Below, piece after piece: positions 21,501-35,900 of a DNA stretch of 64,000 nt (positions within the stretch are counted from its first letter, which is position 1; each line of letters opens with the position of its first letter). The notes under the pieces are model-generated. The model searched no databases, had not been told where the DNA came from, and saw nothing but the letters and a program-made list of their open reading frames with translations. Both the position numbers and the translations under genes were made by a program. Source of the stretch: Oikopleura dioica (lineage: Eukaryota > Chordata > Appendicularia > Copelata > Oikopleuridae); NCBI GenBank assembly GCA_907165135.1, contig OU015566.1, forward strand, positions 12,508,157 through 12,572,156. The letters run 5' to 3'.

Positions 21501-24500
21501 ATCATGGTGATGGAATTCAGCGACGTGAAGATGGAAATTCCTCTTGAAAAATTAGCTGAAAGCGCGTTGGAGCTTCTTGGGTCAAAAGAATCAAACGATT
21601 TCACCCGTCGATCTTGTGTTCAATTACTTGTTCTTATCCTTACCTCTTTCATCGAAAAAGAACAGCGGGAAATCACGGACCAAGTCAAGTACAATCTTTT
21701 CTTCACCAAAGCGAATGATCTTTTCCGGCAAAAAGAGACAGCGAAGCTTTTCAAATGTGGCAAAAACATGGACATTCCCGAAAATCTAATCAGAAAGACC
21801 ATCCAAGGGCTAATTTACAGTCTCCAGTTCGAAGATTCTTCGATCTCCGATGTCGCTCGATTCCACATTGAAACGTTGATCCGCCACTTAGTCATTGCTG
21901 ATTGCGGTTTTTACGTATCTCCAATGAGTGAGCTACCGTTGATGAATGATCAGAACAGCAAGATGGTCTACATTGTCGAAGCGATCGTGAATACATTTGA
22001 GCTACAGGAGTGCAACATCGATGTCATTTCCTCTGCTGTGTTCAGTTTGGTAAAAGTCGCTTATGAAACTGCTACTTTGCTGCTTGAAAATGGAGTCAAA
22101 GTCACCAAGCTCCCATTCTTCGTCGTCATCGCCCGCGAACTCCAACAAGTCTGCTACGAGCGTAGCTGGTACATCAAGTCCGCCGCTAGAAACGTCATTG
22201 AAAAGCTTCTCGAGTACTTCCCCCTGACATGGGTCTACGAGCACAGCTTACCGTTCTACAAGGCGCTTTTGTACATTCTCCGAGATTTGGAAAACGAAGT
22301 TTCTTTTTCAACCGTCGAGCTGACGCATGCTACTCTTTGGAAACTCATCCAACGCGTCTTTCTTGACGATTCGAAAAACATCAACCCTCAAGATACGAAT
22401 TTGGCCAGAGAATCGCTTCTGAAGGCGATGGTTGCTGATATCATTTCTCCCTTCAAAATTGTCCGCGATTTCTCGCAGAAGACTCTTCAACGAATCGCTA
22501 AAGAAGCTGGAAAAGACACTTCTGAAATCATTCTTCAAATCGTCGGTAAATATGAAACTATTCTTGAAATTCCACCTTTCCAGCTTCCGTCAAAAGGAAA
22601 ACTCGGAAACATGAACTACAAGGCAATTCCAATCCAGATTGGTATTCTGAACGGCTCTGCGTTTTGCCTCGGCCTGGACCCTCCTGTATTTGCTTACAGT
22701 CCTGAGCCTACTGCTGAATGCCATACCTTCCTGGTCGAAACGTTCAAGATCATGTCCGCCGATGAAAATTATATAAACCGGGACTGTTACAAAAAGTGGA
22801 TGATCAAGAACGAGCATGGCTATGAAAATTCCCTGACTCCGCTCAGAATTGAAGCTATGCGTGTCATGTCCCATTGCTGCAACATCAAAAAGCTCAGAGA
22901 AGACATCTTCTCCGCTCTTTACCAAAACATGACGCAGCTGAAAGAAAAGAAAAAGGACGAAGAGCTGATGAAAAGCGCTGAGGCTTGTTTGGAATTCTTT
23001 CTCGAAAAAACAATGGCGAAGAAAGAGACTGAGATTACGATGGATTTCATTCACAGCGAATTGAAGCCGATTCTTGAGAAGATTACGCCAAGATCATGCC
23101 CTCGATTTGAAGATATGGATTGTTACGTGATTGAACGACTAGCAGTTCTTAGTCGATTGTTGCCGAAAACACTCAAGTTGTATGATCGATTTGCGACGCA
23201 TTTCAGGAATGAGATCAAATTTGATAGAACACTAGTATTTGAAGCAAGTTCTTTTATGATCTTCTCTTAGGGAAACCCTAAAGCGCATTGTCGAAACAGT
23301 CCATCAAAGTCGCTCTCATACCGATCTGCTAAAAATGGCCGTAGCAACTGCGGAAGTCTTCCCACTTGGCCAAATCAGTGAGAACTCTGCAGCAAATCTA
23401 GAGGCACTGATGCAGCTTATCATTGATACAGAAGAAGAGCTTGGATTTTATTTGGAAGAAGTGCACGCTCACCTTGCGATGTTCTTCTGCAAGGTGATCA
23501 AATTTGACTCACAGAAAGCGTATGAAAATCTTCTTTCGATGGAAAAACTTGCTCATCCTGGTTGGACCCGGCTCATTGGCCAGTTTCTAGCATTCGACAA
23601 AGAAAGGGTATTGCATGAAGCTCTTATTTTTACTACTTCAAACATAATCGACAAGACCCTCCAGCATGGGAAGATCGATAGGCTAGACAAGAGCTCCATC
23701 ATCCTCTATCATGTGATCCAGCTAATTGAGAAGATCAGTCAGTCGATTAAACTATCAGATGAAAAGCTCCAGCCTCTCATTAAAAAGCTCGTGAATGTGT
23801 GGAACACAACATGGCTGAATAACAAGATCCAGAATACGTGCCCAACCGAAGATTACAGAGAAATTGTGTTGATCGCCGACATTTTTCTCCGCGCCGTCAA
23901 AGAATGTCATCGAGATACGATCATCCTTTTTGAGCTTCAGAAAGTGTTTCAAATTCGGAACATGTGTCAATTCAGTGAAGTGAAGTTTTGGCTCAAAAAT
24001 GAAATGCCAAGAAGCTTTTCAGCGGAAGATCGACATTTTGTTCTCCGGCAGATCTTTGAAAACTGGAATAAGAATGATTTCTCAGAGCGTGTTAAAGCTG
24101 ATATCATGGAAAACATTGCCATTCCACTGTTGGTACAGAGCCGGGATGATAAGTCGCTCGAGAGAGTGCTTGGTCAACCAGGGCGATACGATCTCGTAGG
24201 AATAGCGGTGGCTCAAGTTGTCGAGTGGAATCCTGATGCTAGTGATCATGTTAAAGTCTCTGTTTTGCATCTTCTCCAATTCCTCGTCCAGAACTGCTAC
24301 AGCTACATTCAGGACAGCAACGACCCTACCGAGAGATTCCGCATCAGCAGAATCACCGAGTACAGTAGCCCATGCATTGCCTCTGACGCTACTTCAATGG
24401 AACCTTTTACCAAATTTAATGGACATCTTCTCCTTGCCATGATTGCTAAAAACTTCAACGTCGATCGAGCAGTAGTCCTTGATCTTTATGAAAGATTGCT

Positions 24501-27500
24501 CCGCGCTTTTGGAATGCATTCGAAAATTCTAGTCGACCAAGCGCTTGATATTCTTATTGGAAAATTGTCCAAAGACGGTCGAATGGATGACGTGGCAGCT
24601 GTGACGAGGAGAATTCTCGTCGAAGAATTTCAAATACTCCGTGCTTCTGCTCAACTCAGCCATGTTGTAGGTCTCATCGAGCGGCACTCAGACACGTTCT
24701 TTGAGTGCAAAGATAAATCTGGACTCGTCGGGGTGATGGTGCCGAATATGAGTCGCTTGTCGAGCAGCAATTTCAGCGAACAACGATGTCTTGCAGTAAA
24801 ACTCGGAGCGATGCTTATCAACTGGCAGAAACGCTCACTAGAATCTCCTAATCCAGTTTCAATCGTGGAAAAGAAACATGCCGAGACCATCATCAGTTTC
24901 CTCATAAGAATCATGAATCAGTACTTTAGTACCGTCGAGCAAAGCGGAGCTTCAGCAGAAATAATCAACAAATGCAAAGGCGTTTTCAAGACAATTTACG
25001 AAAATAATCTCTGGGAAAACATCCCTCTCCGCCTTCAAGTGATCGAAAAATGTTTCGAATCAATCGACGGCTCCGAGCAAAAGTCATCTGAAGCAGTTTC
25101 AGCAATGATGACCCTCAAAGAGCTCGTCCATATTGTTCCGAACTCGATAAATGAGGTCCTCGCTATGCAAGACACACTCATCAACTTAATTTGCAAGGCT
25201 GACCTTCGAATTTATGCTGGACTCAAGAATTTGCTAAAAGAAATCGTATCGAAATACGGCTCTCATCCCAATCTTCAGCCAATGAGAGAAACAATTTCTC
25301 ATCAACTGAATGAAGGGTTCAGTCAATGCGAGAACTCTGCAGATCCCATTCCTGAAATGCGAAGATACCTTATCCTTGTTGATTCCTGCAAAGAGCTTCC
25401 AGGCCTTGTTGAAGACGTTTCTTACAACTTGGTCAGATTATTTCATCGGGTTTCGAAAGAACACCTCTCCACCAATGTCATGTCTCCACAGAACCCGAGG
25501 AATGATGAGAGACAAAGTGGTCTCATTCAAGGCCAGATTCTGACAATCTTCGAGATTTTGCAAGGGCGGCTAAGTTCCATCAATACCGAAGCTAGAAAAA
25601 CGTTCTTGAGCCAGCAGTCTGTTACTTCAGTAATTCAACTGATTGAGAGGTCTGACTCCATTGCTTTAATTGAAGCAATTGTCGAATCTACTGCTTCGTG
25701 GGTCAAATCTGGAATTTTGACGGCAAAAGAACGAGGGTTGATCCTCCCGAAGCTATTTGTTAATTTATCCAGACGACTTGAGGATCTTTTCGACGAGAAG
25801 AAAATCGAGAAGGAAAGACTTATCAAGGTACAAGCTCGCTACTTGGACATCATTTTCAATGTCTACTACGATGAGCGGGGAACAGACGGTACTGGTAACC
25901 AGGGAGATCTGATACCAAAACTCGAAGGTGCATATCTCTGGGGAATGAGCCATTCTGATCGAACGATGCGAATGAAATTCTTCGATCTCTACTCCGAATG
26001 GGTTCCAAATGACATTACTCAAGCCGTCCTCTTTATTTTCTCCACCCAAATTTGGGATCAACTTTCGACTAACTTCCTTCCAATCGCCCTTGCTTTGCTT
26101 CTCAGAAGAGTCAACAAGCAAAAACCAAGTCTGCTCAGGCGAATACCAATTTTCCAAAGCCTCGCAACGCTCTTTGAAAGCGGAAAACTTCTCAACGACT
26201 ACGACGAAGATGGAATTGGGCCAGATCGGCATCGCGAGCTGTTCAGTCGGCTGACTTCTTCGAACAATGAGATAAGCGAAAACTTCAATGCTGAAAACTT
26301 GCTGGGTTGCTTATCCGAACTGGGCTTTGCTTCTCCGAAATTGGCAAGATATGTTTGGAAATTCGTCTTTCCTTCAATTTGGAAGGCGATTCCAACTAAA
26401 CAGCACCAGATTGTTGGGAAGCACCTGCGCCAATTCATGCTTCTGTCTCACCCATCTCATCGAACTGATGATATTGTGGCTTTCGTTGAGTCGATTGTCA
26501 GTTTATCTCCACCCGTCGATCTCAAACCTTACCATTTACGATACCTTTCTGAGACGTATCCCCTCCAACCCCTTGCAGCCGTCACTTTGGAAGAAACAAT
26601 CGCCAGGGAGCAGAGCCAGGGAAAAAGAGATGTTGTCGACTTGGAGCAACCACCAGGGCAAAACGCTGCCGTCGTTCTTGCGCAAATCTACGATCATCTT
26701 GGGGAGGCGACTTGGAAAACATCTGTTTGGGAGTCTCGCTGTCAATTTGCTGAGACTTCAAAGGCTCTTCATTTTATGGAACAAGCAAAATACGATGATG
26801 CTCAAACATTGCTGGAAAAATTGATTCACTCTGAAAAACAAAAGCAAAATTTGTCACCAAAAGACTATTCTGAATACGATCTCTGGCGCGAAAGCTGGAT
26901 CACGTGCTGCAAAGAGCTAAATTCATGGGAAAGTCTCTACTCGCACGCTGCGCATCAGAAAGACACTGTACTTGCTGCCGAGTGTTGCTGGAAACTGCCG
27001 AATACTTGGAATATAATGAAAGATGCGGTTGTTACTCTAGAACAGTCTTCAAAGAGTCATCAAACTTGGCGAGTTCATCTTTACAAGGGATACCTGTCGA
27101 TCAGAAAATGCATTGAAGATGTCAACAAAGAGGTCGACTTTGATGTTGCTGTCGTCGATAAACACTCGCGAATGTCGGTCCTTGAAGCGATTCGAGCTTG
27201 GAGAAAGCTCCCAAAAATCGTCTCTTCCGCTCATGCTCCTCTTCTCAGGGCTGCACATCAAATTGTGGAGCTGAACGAAGCCGCTACGATTCATGAATGC
27301 CTCGGTGGAAGCCTTATTGGCACTGAAAAAGGAAAAGAGTCAATAAAGGACATCGTCAAGCGCTGGAAAAATCGTTTGCCGCTAATTTCCGACCCCTTGT
27401 CTCACTGGTCGGATATTGTCACCTGGCATCATCATCAATACCAGTCGATCGTGACTCAGTACGAGCAGATTGGCACTGACCAGAGCAATGTTGGAATGCA

Positions 27501-29918
27501 TGCATCAGCTACAGACTTTATTTACTACGCCCGAATCGCTAGAATTCACGGACAGCTCACATCCGCTCTTGAAAGTCTTCAACAAATTAACCAGATTCCT
27601 TCCGTCTCCGTCTTCGATTGTTACATCCGAACCATTGAGCAGATCAAGTGCTACTTGACGATGAACAATCAAGATGATCGCCACCTAAAAGTCATTCAAG
27701 AAACATCTCTTCGATTTTTCAAGCCGCCGGAGCAATCCGAGATTCTTGCACTCAAAGCCAAACTTCAAGGAAAAGTCAAGTCCCCACCCCAAGATCCTTC
27801 TTTGACATTCTGTCAAGCCGTCCAAGTTCACGATTCTGTCCAAGCTTGGGGTCACTGGGCCGAATGGCTGGTGGCGGAAAATCTTGAGAAAGCCGTGGCT
27901 AGTAATAAAGACTGTGCTCCACACGCAGCTACTGCTCTTACAGCGTTGCTTCAAGCAAGTAGGCAGCAAGCTAGCGGTACATTTATGCCAAATGTCATTT
28001 ATTGCTTGACATGGGACTTCACTGAACCCGTGCTAGAAGTTCTCGATCAAATCGCTGATTCAGTTCCCGCCATTCAATGGCTGCCCTGGATTCCGCAGCT
28101 CATAAATTCGCTCTGCAGACCTTGTGGACATTCCGAACTTGCGCAAAGACGTGAAGATCGACTTCGAACTATTCTGTACAAAATCGCGAAGAAATATCCT
28201 TTAGCAGTGTATCTTCCAATTAGAACAAAATACTTGAGTGTCAAAATGGAGAACAAACAGAAAAACATCAACGTCGACTCTGCCACGGGCTGCTGCTGCT
28301 CAAGGCTCATGTATCTGCTACGGGATGAGTTCCCTCCTTTATTGGCGTCTACTGAAGCGATGATTGAAACGATCAAGGGCATTAGAGAAACCTGGGCGGA
28401 AAGTCTCATTCGCCAAATGAGAGGACTGCTCAAATGCTGCTTGCACATTCAATACAGCAACACGAACTCTGTTAACGCAGCCAAAGAGCCTGCATATCTT
28501 GATTTCATCAAATCATTGCGCCACTCTGTAGCCGACTTCAGAAAGAACGTACAGGGAGAAGTAGCGGATGAACAGTCAATGAAAAAATTCTTGGAAGAAT
28601 ACCCACGTGATCTCGGACTCCAAGCAGTGTTGGAAGATGAATCGAAAATCAACATTTCTGAAATGGCAAATTTGATCCCACAATGTTCTACAAAATTGCG
28701 AAAGTGGATCAGAAAGTTGGAAAATGTCATCAAAAATGGAAAGAAGTACTTTTATCTCTCTAACTGGAGATATATCGACGGAGAAATCGAAGTTCCTGGG
28801 CAAAGTTTAGAGCCAAAAGAACCAAAAACCTTCATACGCGTTTCCAAAATCATTTCGAAAGGCGTCATTCTTGACCAATTTGATGCGATTGTGAAACAGA
28901 TTTCTTTCTTGGGGAAAAATGGTCGTATTTACAAGTTCTTGTGCTTCGTCGATGATCAATTTCCGCCACAACATGCCTCTGAGCCTCGAAGAGAGGAACG
29001 ATCGAGTCAGCTCAAGCGAGCTATAAATCCGATTCTATCAACCTCCAGGTAATCAAGATGCTTCGATTTTATTTATAGGTAATTCAGGTTAACTTCTCGA
29101 CGCGGACTGACAATAGAATCACTCAAGATCATCCCCCTCGGTCCTTTACAAAAGCTAGTCGAGCACAAAGAAGATGGCGAAACTCTCTGGCAGATTTACC
29201 AAAAAAGCTGCATCAAGAAACAAGATCGCGATTCTCCCCTCAGCTCTTACTTTTCTCGAATTTCTTCGCCTCAGAAAGAAAATGCGCCAAGCGACAGTTT
29301 GCTGAAAGAAACCTTCTCGAACATCACTCACTCCTACGTCCCCAAGGACATTTTTTTCAACTGGGCGAAATCGACCTTCCCGAGTCATGTGGACTTCCTC
29401 GCTTTCAAGGGCCGATTCTTGCTCTCGATCGCGGTCCAAAGTGTTGTGTCTTACTGTTACAACCTCAACGCTGTTGCTCCTTCGCGATGGTTGATTGACA
29501 GAAAAACTGGATCGTTGTTCATCATTGGGCAAAAGATCGAAAGTTCAAGTCCCAAATCAATTCGACTAACGCCGAATCTGATGTCAATTCTCACTTTCTG
29601 CGGATCTCCTCATGCTCTGGTCGAAGCCATTCAATGTAAGTAACATAAAATATACTTTCCTCTTTGTAACAATTTCTAGCGACTTGTCAATCGATGCTTG
29701 CAGACTCGTTTGTCACCAACGGAGTCTCTAAAGCAATCATCAGAGACGAGGAACTCATTGCAGATACAAATGCCTGGGGAATCGCAACTCAAACCAAAGC
29801 AAATGCGGTTGCCTTGAACCTAGAAAAATTGAACAAGGATGCGACAAAAATCGTCCTTCAAGCTTCCAATCCTGCCATGCTCGCAAGAGCAGATCCTTCA
29901 TTCTACCCCTGGTTATGA
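18570..29918 (+). CDS. TRRAP: TRRAP, pseudokinase scaffold of SAGA and TIP60/NuA4 complexes
   Basis: Eight exons: 18570-18639, 18804-19424, 19477-19631, 19688-20075, 20152-23212, 23271-29048, 29088-29635 and 29680-29918. They sum to 10,860 nt and 3,619 aa, close to the 3,859 of human TRRAP. Long HEAT/TPR stretches fit the family, for example VVLMYQLY, QGLRTLELFVDNLQPDF, LYQEFLPILPKLL, FRILGKFGG. The FAT and PI3K-like region ends with RREERSSQLKRAINP, and a FATC-like tail finishes FYPWL. TRRAP lacks kinase activity and recruits histone acetyltransferase complexes to activators. Intron 4 must be GC-AG and intron 5 GA-AG to keep the frame. The 5.8-kb exon 6 is unusually long. TRRAP and the next gene converge with only 58 bases between stop codons. 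Confidence 0.96.
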
Positions 29919-29976
29919 TTTCTGTAAATTTAATATGCTAATAAATCCTTATTGATCACACATAAAGTTGTTTTTT

Positions 29977-32900
29977 TCAAACACTATCATAGCTTCTGTA
30001 TTTCGACCTTCTTCTTTCTTTACAAAATAATCTCGCAGAAATGATTCCGATGTTAACGGCACAAATAAAGCAGGAAACTCCAATCATCAAAAGATTCTTC
30101 TCTATCGTAGGTATGGTAAACAACTGTTCATTATTTTTGACCACTGTGGGTTGAGATAAATTTTCTAATTCCGGCTGAGTGGATTTCAATTTCGACTCAA
30201 GAGGGATTGCGGTGAACGCTCCTGAAGAGGGTTCAATTTTAGAAGAGGGCTGAAAATCATCATTTGATTGAACGAAAATACTGTTTTTACTTGTTTAATA
30301 GTCATTGTCCTGGCATTCGGTGTTGAAGTTTTTACTGAATAGTAGCCAGTAGATTCTCCAATCTGAGTGGTACTTCCGAAAGTTGCACTGACAGTGGAAG
30401 ATCCTTGGGAAACAGATGACAATTCGTCGCCGACGGCCGCCCTTTTCATTTCATTTGACTTGTCTTCTTTTAGCTAAAGGTCGCTTTGTAACCTTTGAAA
30501 TCAAGGAAGACCAACCTCTAATGCCAGTAAAAAACCTCTTCTGCTGAAAAACTCGTTTGTCTTGAACTCCAAATTCACGATCTGATGACTTGTTTCGTTG
30601 AAAAACAACGATTCGCCTTTCCAGGAGTTGCCGCAGAGTTTCATCTCGCGAACATCTATTGAAGAAGTTGCTTCCGGAAGCGCTTCCGCCCTGATCGTGA
30701 GAACATCGTAGAGACAATCTGATCCATCTTCTACGTCGAAATCGACGATGTCTGGACAGAAGAGGTTATAAAAACTAATCCGGTTAATTCGATAATTGCT
30801 TTTCAACATTCTTTCATTTATCGAATAGAAATTAAATTATAGGCTTTAAAATGCAGTATTGAAGATGATATCGTCTTTATATTTTCTGAAACATGGAATT
30901 TCTAAACAAAACGGCGCATGTTCGGCCGCATAACAATTTGTTGCTATCAATTGTCGCTCACCTATCCTAAACTCAGCTGGGGCAAGGACGCGCCAACTGC
31001 ACGTGATCGAATTGCTGTATCTTCTTGGATAATCCGGACTGGCAATCGAAACCGCCGGTTTCTCCCGGGATAACCTTGAATTTGGTACACAACGAAATCT
31101 AATCAATTTTTCGAAGGCTGTGTTTATTGCAAAAAAATATGAAATTTTACAATTATGGATTTATTTGAAGCAGGTTGCTAGGTGGATACATATGGGGCTG
31201 GGGGGTTTAAAAACATGTGGCGGATGGGGGATGATATTTTAATCCAGGAGCGAGATGCTTGATCGGCGAAATTTGGATATTGATTATTGAGAATTAAATT
31301 TTCCTATCGTTTAGTTTTTTCCTAATTATTGCGTAAAAACCACAATTCGATGGTACGTTCCTTATCTCTCCGCCACATTGAACCTGGCACCTGTATCCAG
31401 TCACTCCTTCCGGGCACAGGCAAATATACTCTGGATAGGTCATGTTTTGAGAGTAACTTTTTAAGGGTTATGCTTTATTTAATTGGACCCTTCCAGCTGA
31501 GCCCCTATTTTTGCTCGTAAAAACCCGTTTTCAAGTTCCACCGGCCTCGCACCTCGTTGCTTCGCAAGCGTCTAATTGCTTCTCACACTGAAATAAAGAT
31601 ATAATTAGAAGTGAGGTCCTTATCACGAATGACGCCCTACCCGTTCGCCGCTGAAACCTTCGCAAAAGTTGTCAACTCGTGGGAATTCGATGGAGCAGGG
31701 GACTTACCAGGGTCGCAGATGCAATTTGGGAAGGGGTCCGCGACGCAGAAGCCGTGAAGGGAGCAGTCTGGGAATATGACGGTTATGGAGAAGATTTATA
31801 CCTTTTTCTGTCACGTGTAAGCTTGTTTCTACTCGAGAAGGGTTAAATTCTTATCTCGCCCAACAGCCATAAGTGCTCCTTACCGAATCCATCGCAAGGG
31901 TCCTCATAGATTTCGCACACTTTCCCAGCGAAGCCCTTTTCGCAGGTGCACTAAACACCGTCCTGTAGTGAGTTTTTTCCTTTATCAGTGGCGATAACGC
32001 ACCTCAAAGCCATTGTGGCGATCGCTGCATTGGCCACCGTTGCGGCACGGATTCAGGGCACACTCGTCCACGTCTATCTCGCACAAGCTTCCTATTTTTG
32101 GGCACACACGCGTTTTCTCGCTGATTTTCGTTATCAAAGAAAGCTGCAGCCAAATTTTTCTTTCTTGGCAAAGAAAACATCCGCTTTGCGATCTTGTGTG
32201 CCCAAAACCCATGAAGCTAGGAAAAGGAATCGCATTCAAGTTAAATCGAGCAAGATTATATATTTATTGCACCTTGCCAAATACAGGGGCCAAGGGCGTG
32301 TGTGCCGCGCAAACAGGTTAAATCCTTCAAGTGGTCATTTTTGACCACGATATTGAGTCCTACAGCGGTCAAGTGCCCCCCGATCGTGTGTTTTTTCAAT
32401 TGTAAATTTTCAATTTTGACTCGAAAATGCGGTACTTTTTTTGAAGCTCGTGCTTTTTACCAATTAGCTTTCCCAGTGGCTCCGATCAGGGAAATTTCAT
32501 GGGGAGTTAGGCACACGGGCCGAGGGCGAAATTTCACTTGTGAAAATCAATGGTTTTCCATTTCTTTTAAATTTACTCACCCCGGCGGACATTTGCACTC
32601 CCACCCAGGGCTTGTGTCGATACAGGTCGCGTTGTGCTATGTTTTCGGGCTAGGAGTGACATCATTTACTTGATCTGTAATTCACTGTAAAAACAAATCC
32701 CCGCTGGGCTAAATCTTGCGGGAGCAAATCTCAGATTGAAGCCCTGAAAGTTCTTTGGTGGGTTCAAAATTATAAGCCCGTTTCCTGGCAGCTGGCCGAA
32801 GAACAGGAATCAATGGTGACCTCGCAGCGAAGCCCGTCGAAAGCCGCCGCACAAAGACACACTGAAGAGAGGATTAGCTCTGATACTGCCCGCTCAGAAG

Positions 32901-35900
32901 ATAATAGACCAAGCTCAGACGAAACTGGTGTTAAAAAATCCCCAAAATTAAGTCCCACTTTCTTCCCATGCTGTCCAGCTGTTTCAGTACTGCTTATTTC
33001 ATGACTCTTCAAAATTACAATGCAAAAAGGTCTAAAAAGAAACCTCAAGGTCAAATAAAGCCCTCGAAAAAGTTCAAAACGCAGCGCAGATTTGGAATTT
33101 CCGGAATTTTTTTTTTTTTTCAAAAAACCGTGAAGAATTCCAGGGCGGAGCAAGAATATTGAGGAGCATCTTTGATTATAGAAACCATCAAAGAAGCCGG
33201 AATTAGGGCTACTAAAGACTTTGCGAGTTGATTAAGGGTGTCGGTAAAATTTTTGCATTTTCGCAGGGAACTTTGATTTACGATCGTTTGCGAAGGGGCA
33301 AGGGGCCTATAATCCTTAAGGGTCCTCTCAACACCTGACCTGACAATGGCTACTTTTGGCCCTCGAGCGAGAAAACAAGGGTGTTCTTAAGGTTCTCCTC
33401 CGCTTTGTCCCACTCTCCTTATCAAAATAACCCACTCCAGCGCACCATAAAGGGCCTATTTGTTGCTACTAGGTTAGGATCATCCCCATGCGAAAAATGG
33501 TGAATGGGAAACGAAAAAAATGGTTTTGATAAAAAGAAAAGGAATCTGCTGTAATTCCATTGTATCCTCAGATCTGGCCAGCTGAGGCTTTTGATTCGGA
33601 ATTTGAGCAGCGAGTGCCCATTAATCAGAGCTTACACACTTTGCTTGTCACTGTTAGGGGCAAATAAAGGAAGAGACTTGCGCCATTTGTCAAACTAATC
33701 GCTTTCCACTGGAACCGAGCCCGACCGCCGAACAACAAGTTAGGAACATTCTCACTTCTTTGATTGTTTTTATGCCTAATTAGGGCTGTGGAGGGTTTTC
33801 ATCTGGGAAGCTTTTCTTGTTCAGAAAATATTCAATCAAAGACAGGGCCAACCCAGTCTCTTACTCTTAACCCTAACCCGAACCTAACCAAAAACTTGGT
33901 TTCCCTGGCAACTATTTTTTGGCATCGACGATTAATAATTTGAGTAAAAATATAAATGTAAATTTGGAAATTCTAATCCATTGGGAAATTTTCCAACTTC
34001 GGAGGATCAAAATTCACGACGTGGCAAGGCCTAATCTCTTACCATATGGAGGCTCTAAGCCAGGAGCGAAAACGCAGGTGCCGCCGTTTTCGCATGGCTC
34101 AAGTCTGCAAGCATTTTCAACGCCGAAAAAGTCGAATTCTTGGTTTTCTATGAAATCGTATCGATTCATTTTTTTGCTAGAAAGAGCTTTGAAGCCTTGG
34201 CTTACCTTTAAAAGGCCCAAAAGAAGGGCTCAAACGGCCAATTTCAGCGTAATAAGTCGGCTCAGCTGTCCTCAAGTACTTTTTGAGTGGCTGAAGACTT
34301 TCTCACTGAAGTAACGTTTTAACCCGGCGGCGTCTTTACTTATCGATCTATCGACACAGGCGAAGGGGATCAAAAGGAACCCAAAATTGTCAGATTAAAA
34401 GGGATCAAGTGATTCCTGTTTAGTCAAAACATCCTCGCGAAAATTATTCAAGAAGAGGAAGATTATCGAAAATGGAAGCTGACCGGATCAATGGAAATTT
34501 TCATAAACCGGAAAATCTTAAATTTATCACAGTTTATGTTACATTTTTCGAAGAGAGCGATAAGGGCGCGAAATAATTCGCTCGAAATAAGCCGCTAATT
34601 GGAGACGTTTTGGAGTAGGGATTGGAGAAAAACAGGTTCAACTCAAGTCTCGATTCCTAGAATTCAAAATTAACCCATCTGCGCATGAAGCAATCTTTTG
34701 AGGTCCAAAAAGGAAGTTGCATTGCATTTTCGGCTATTTACTCAGGCCAAGTGCATGGAATCGATATAAAAAGTAGAGGCGGAAGCTGGCAGTGGACGGA
34801 AGAGTGCTCGCCGCGTCTATCAGACAGGTGGACATGTCCAAACAGAACTCTTTACGACAAGTTTATGGGCGCGAAATGGTCCCGCTCGTCACGGCCAAGT
34901 GTCAATACCACTGACAGGTTTCAACCAACTAATTGCCTTTTCTTGTGACATCGGCTTCCGAAATTACCACTAGGCGTACTTTGGATGCCAAACTTGATCA
35001 ACGGGTTAAAATATTTTCATTTTTAAAGTCTCAGCCTGAGACTCTCAGGAAGGAAGTATTGCCGTCCAAATGAATTTCTTTCAATGATGCAAGAATTTGA
35101 GTGTCGCACTTGATTTTGACTTTGCGCCAGTTTCAACTCATTGAGCGGGTGTTGTTTTGCCATCAGGGAATTTTCTAAGGGGTTATTTTTTGAACTTGAC
35201 AGCACCGGTGAATGAGCGCGCGATCCACTTACGCAAAAGGGTTAAGATTAATTTTCATTAAAAAAAGTTGCCGCCGATTTTTCGCTCCTTTTAGGGAGCT
35301 GGGCTGAAGGATTAATTTTGACGGATCGGGCCGGATATTCGCCGATTTTCAAAGCGCGCGGGCTGGTAATTTGCCATTTGAGAAAATTTTCTGAAATGCT
35401 CACGTGATGCTTTTGCGAAATCCAAAATTAGAAGAAAGGGTCTTTGAAGTAAAGCAGCTTGTTGAGAAAATTAATTCTTCAATAAATTCTTGTCTAGCCA
35501 ATTTTCGAAAATTAGTCGAAAATATTCTATTTTCTACAATAAAAGTGGTCTCATTGACGATTTCGATTCAAAATGAAAATGACGGTAGAACGGCTTAAAA
35601 ACTAGCTAAAACATCAAAGATTTAATTTTATGGCACTCAAAGTCATAATTACGATTTTCTTGTCGATGACCACCTGGGTAGAACTCAGCTGGATAAAGAA
35701 CGAGTTAAAGTTAATATCGCCATAAATAATTATTTTTCTTATCACATGATCAGCCGCTTTTCCGACCAGCGTAAAAAGAACCTTTCGTCAAAGTTATTTT
35801 TGCGCCTTCGGAAGTGACCTTTGGGGACAGTGGATGATTTAGACGAGCTTGTCAGTCGCCAGTTTTGGGATCAGAGAGAAGAAAGGCCTCAAAGTCCAAT

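Noticed and set aside
33865-33895. Telomere-like AACCCTAACCCGAACCTAACC
   Set aside because: Only two or three imperfect units, with no array on either side. Not an internal telomere or chromosome end.
34685-34948. Plus-strand ORF inside the EGF/CUB gene
   Set aside because: Starts with ATG but shows no family pattern. It lies opposite an intron of the minus-strand gene, with no TATA or polyadenylation context.
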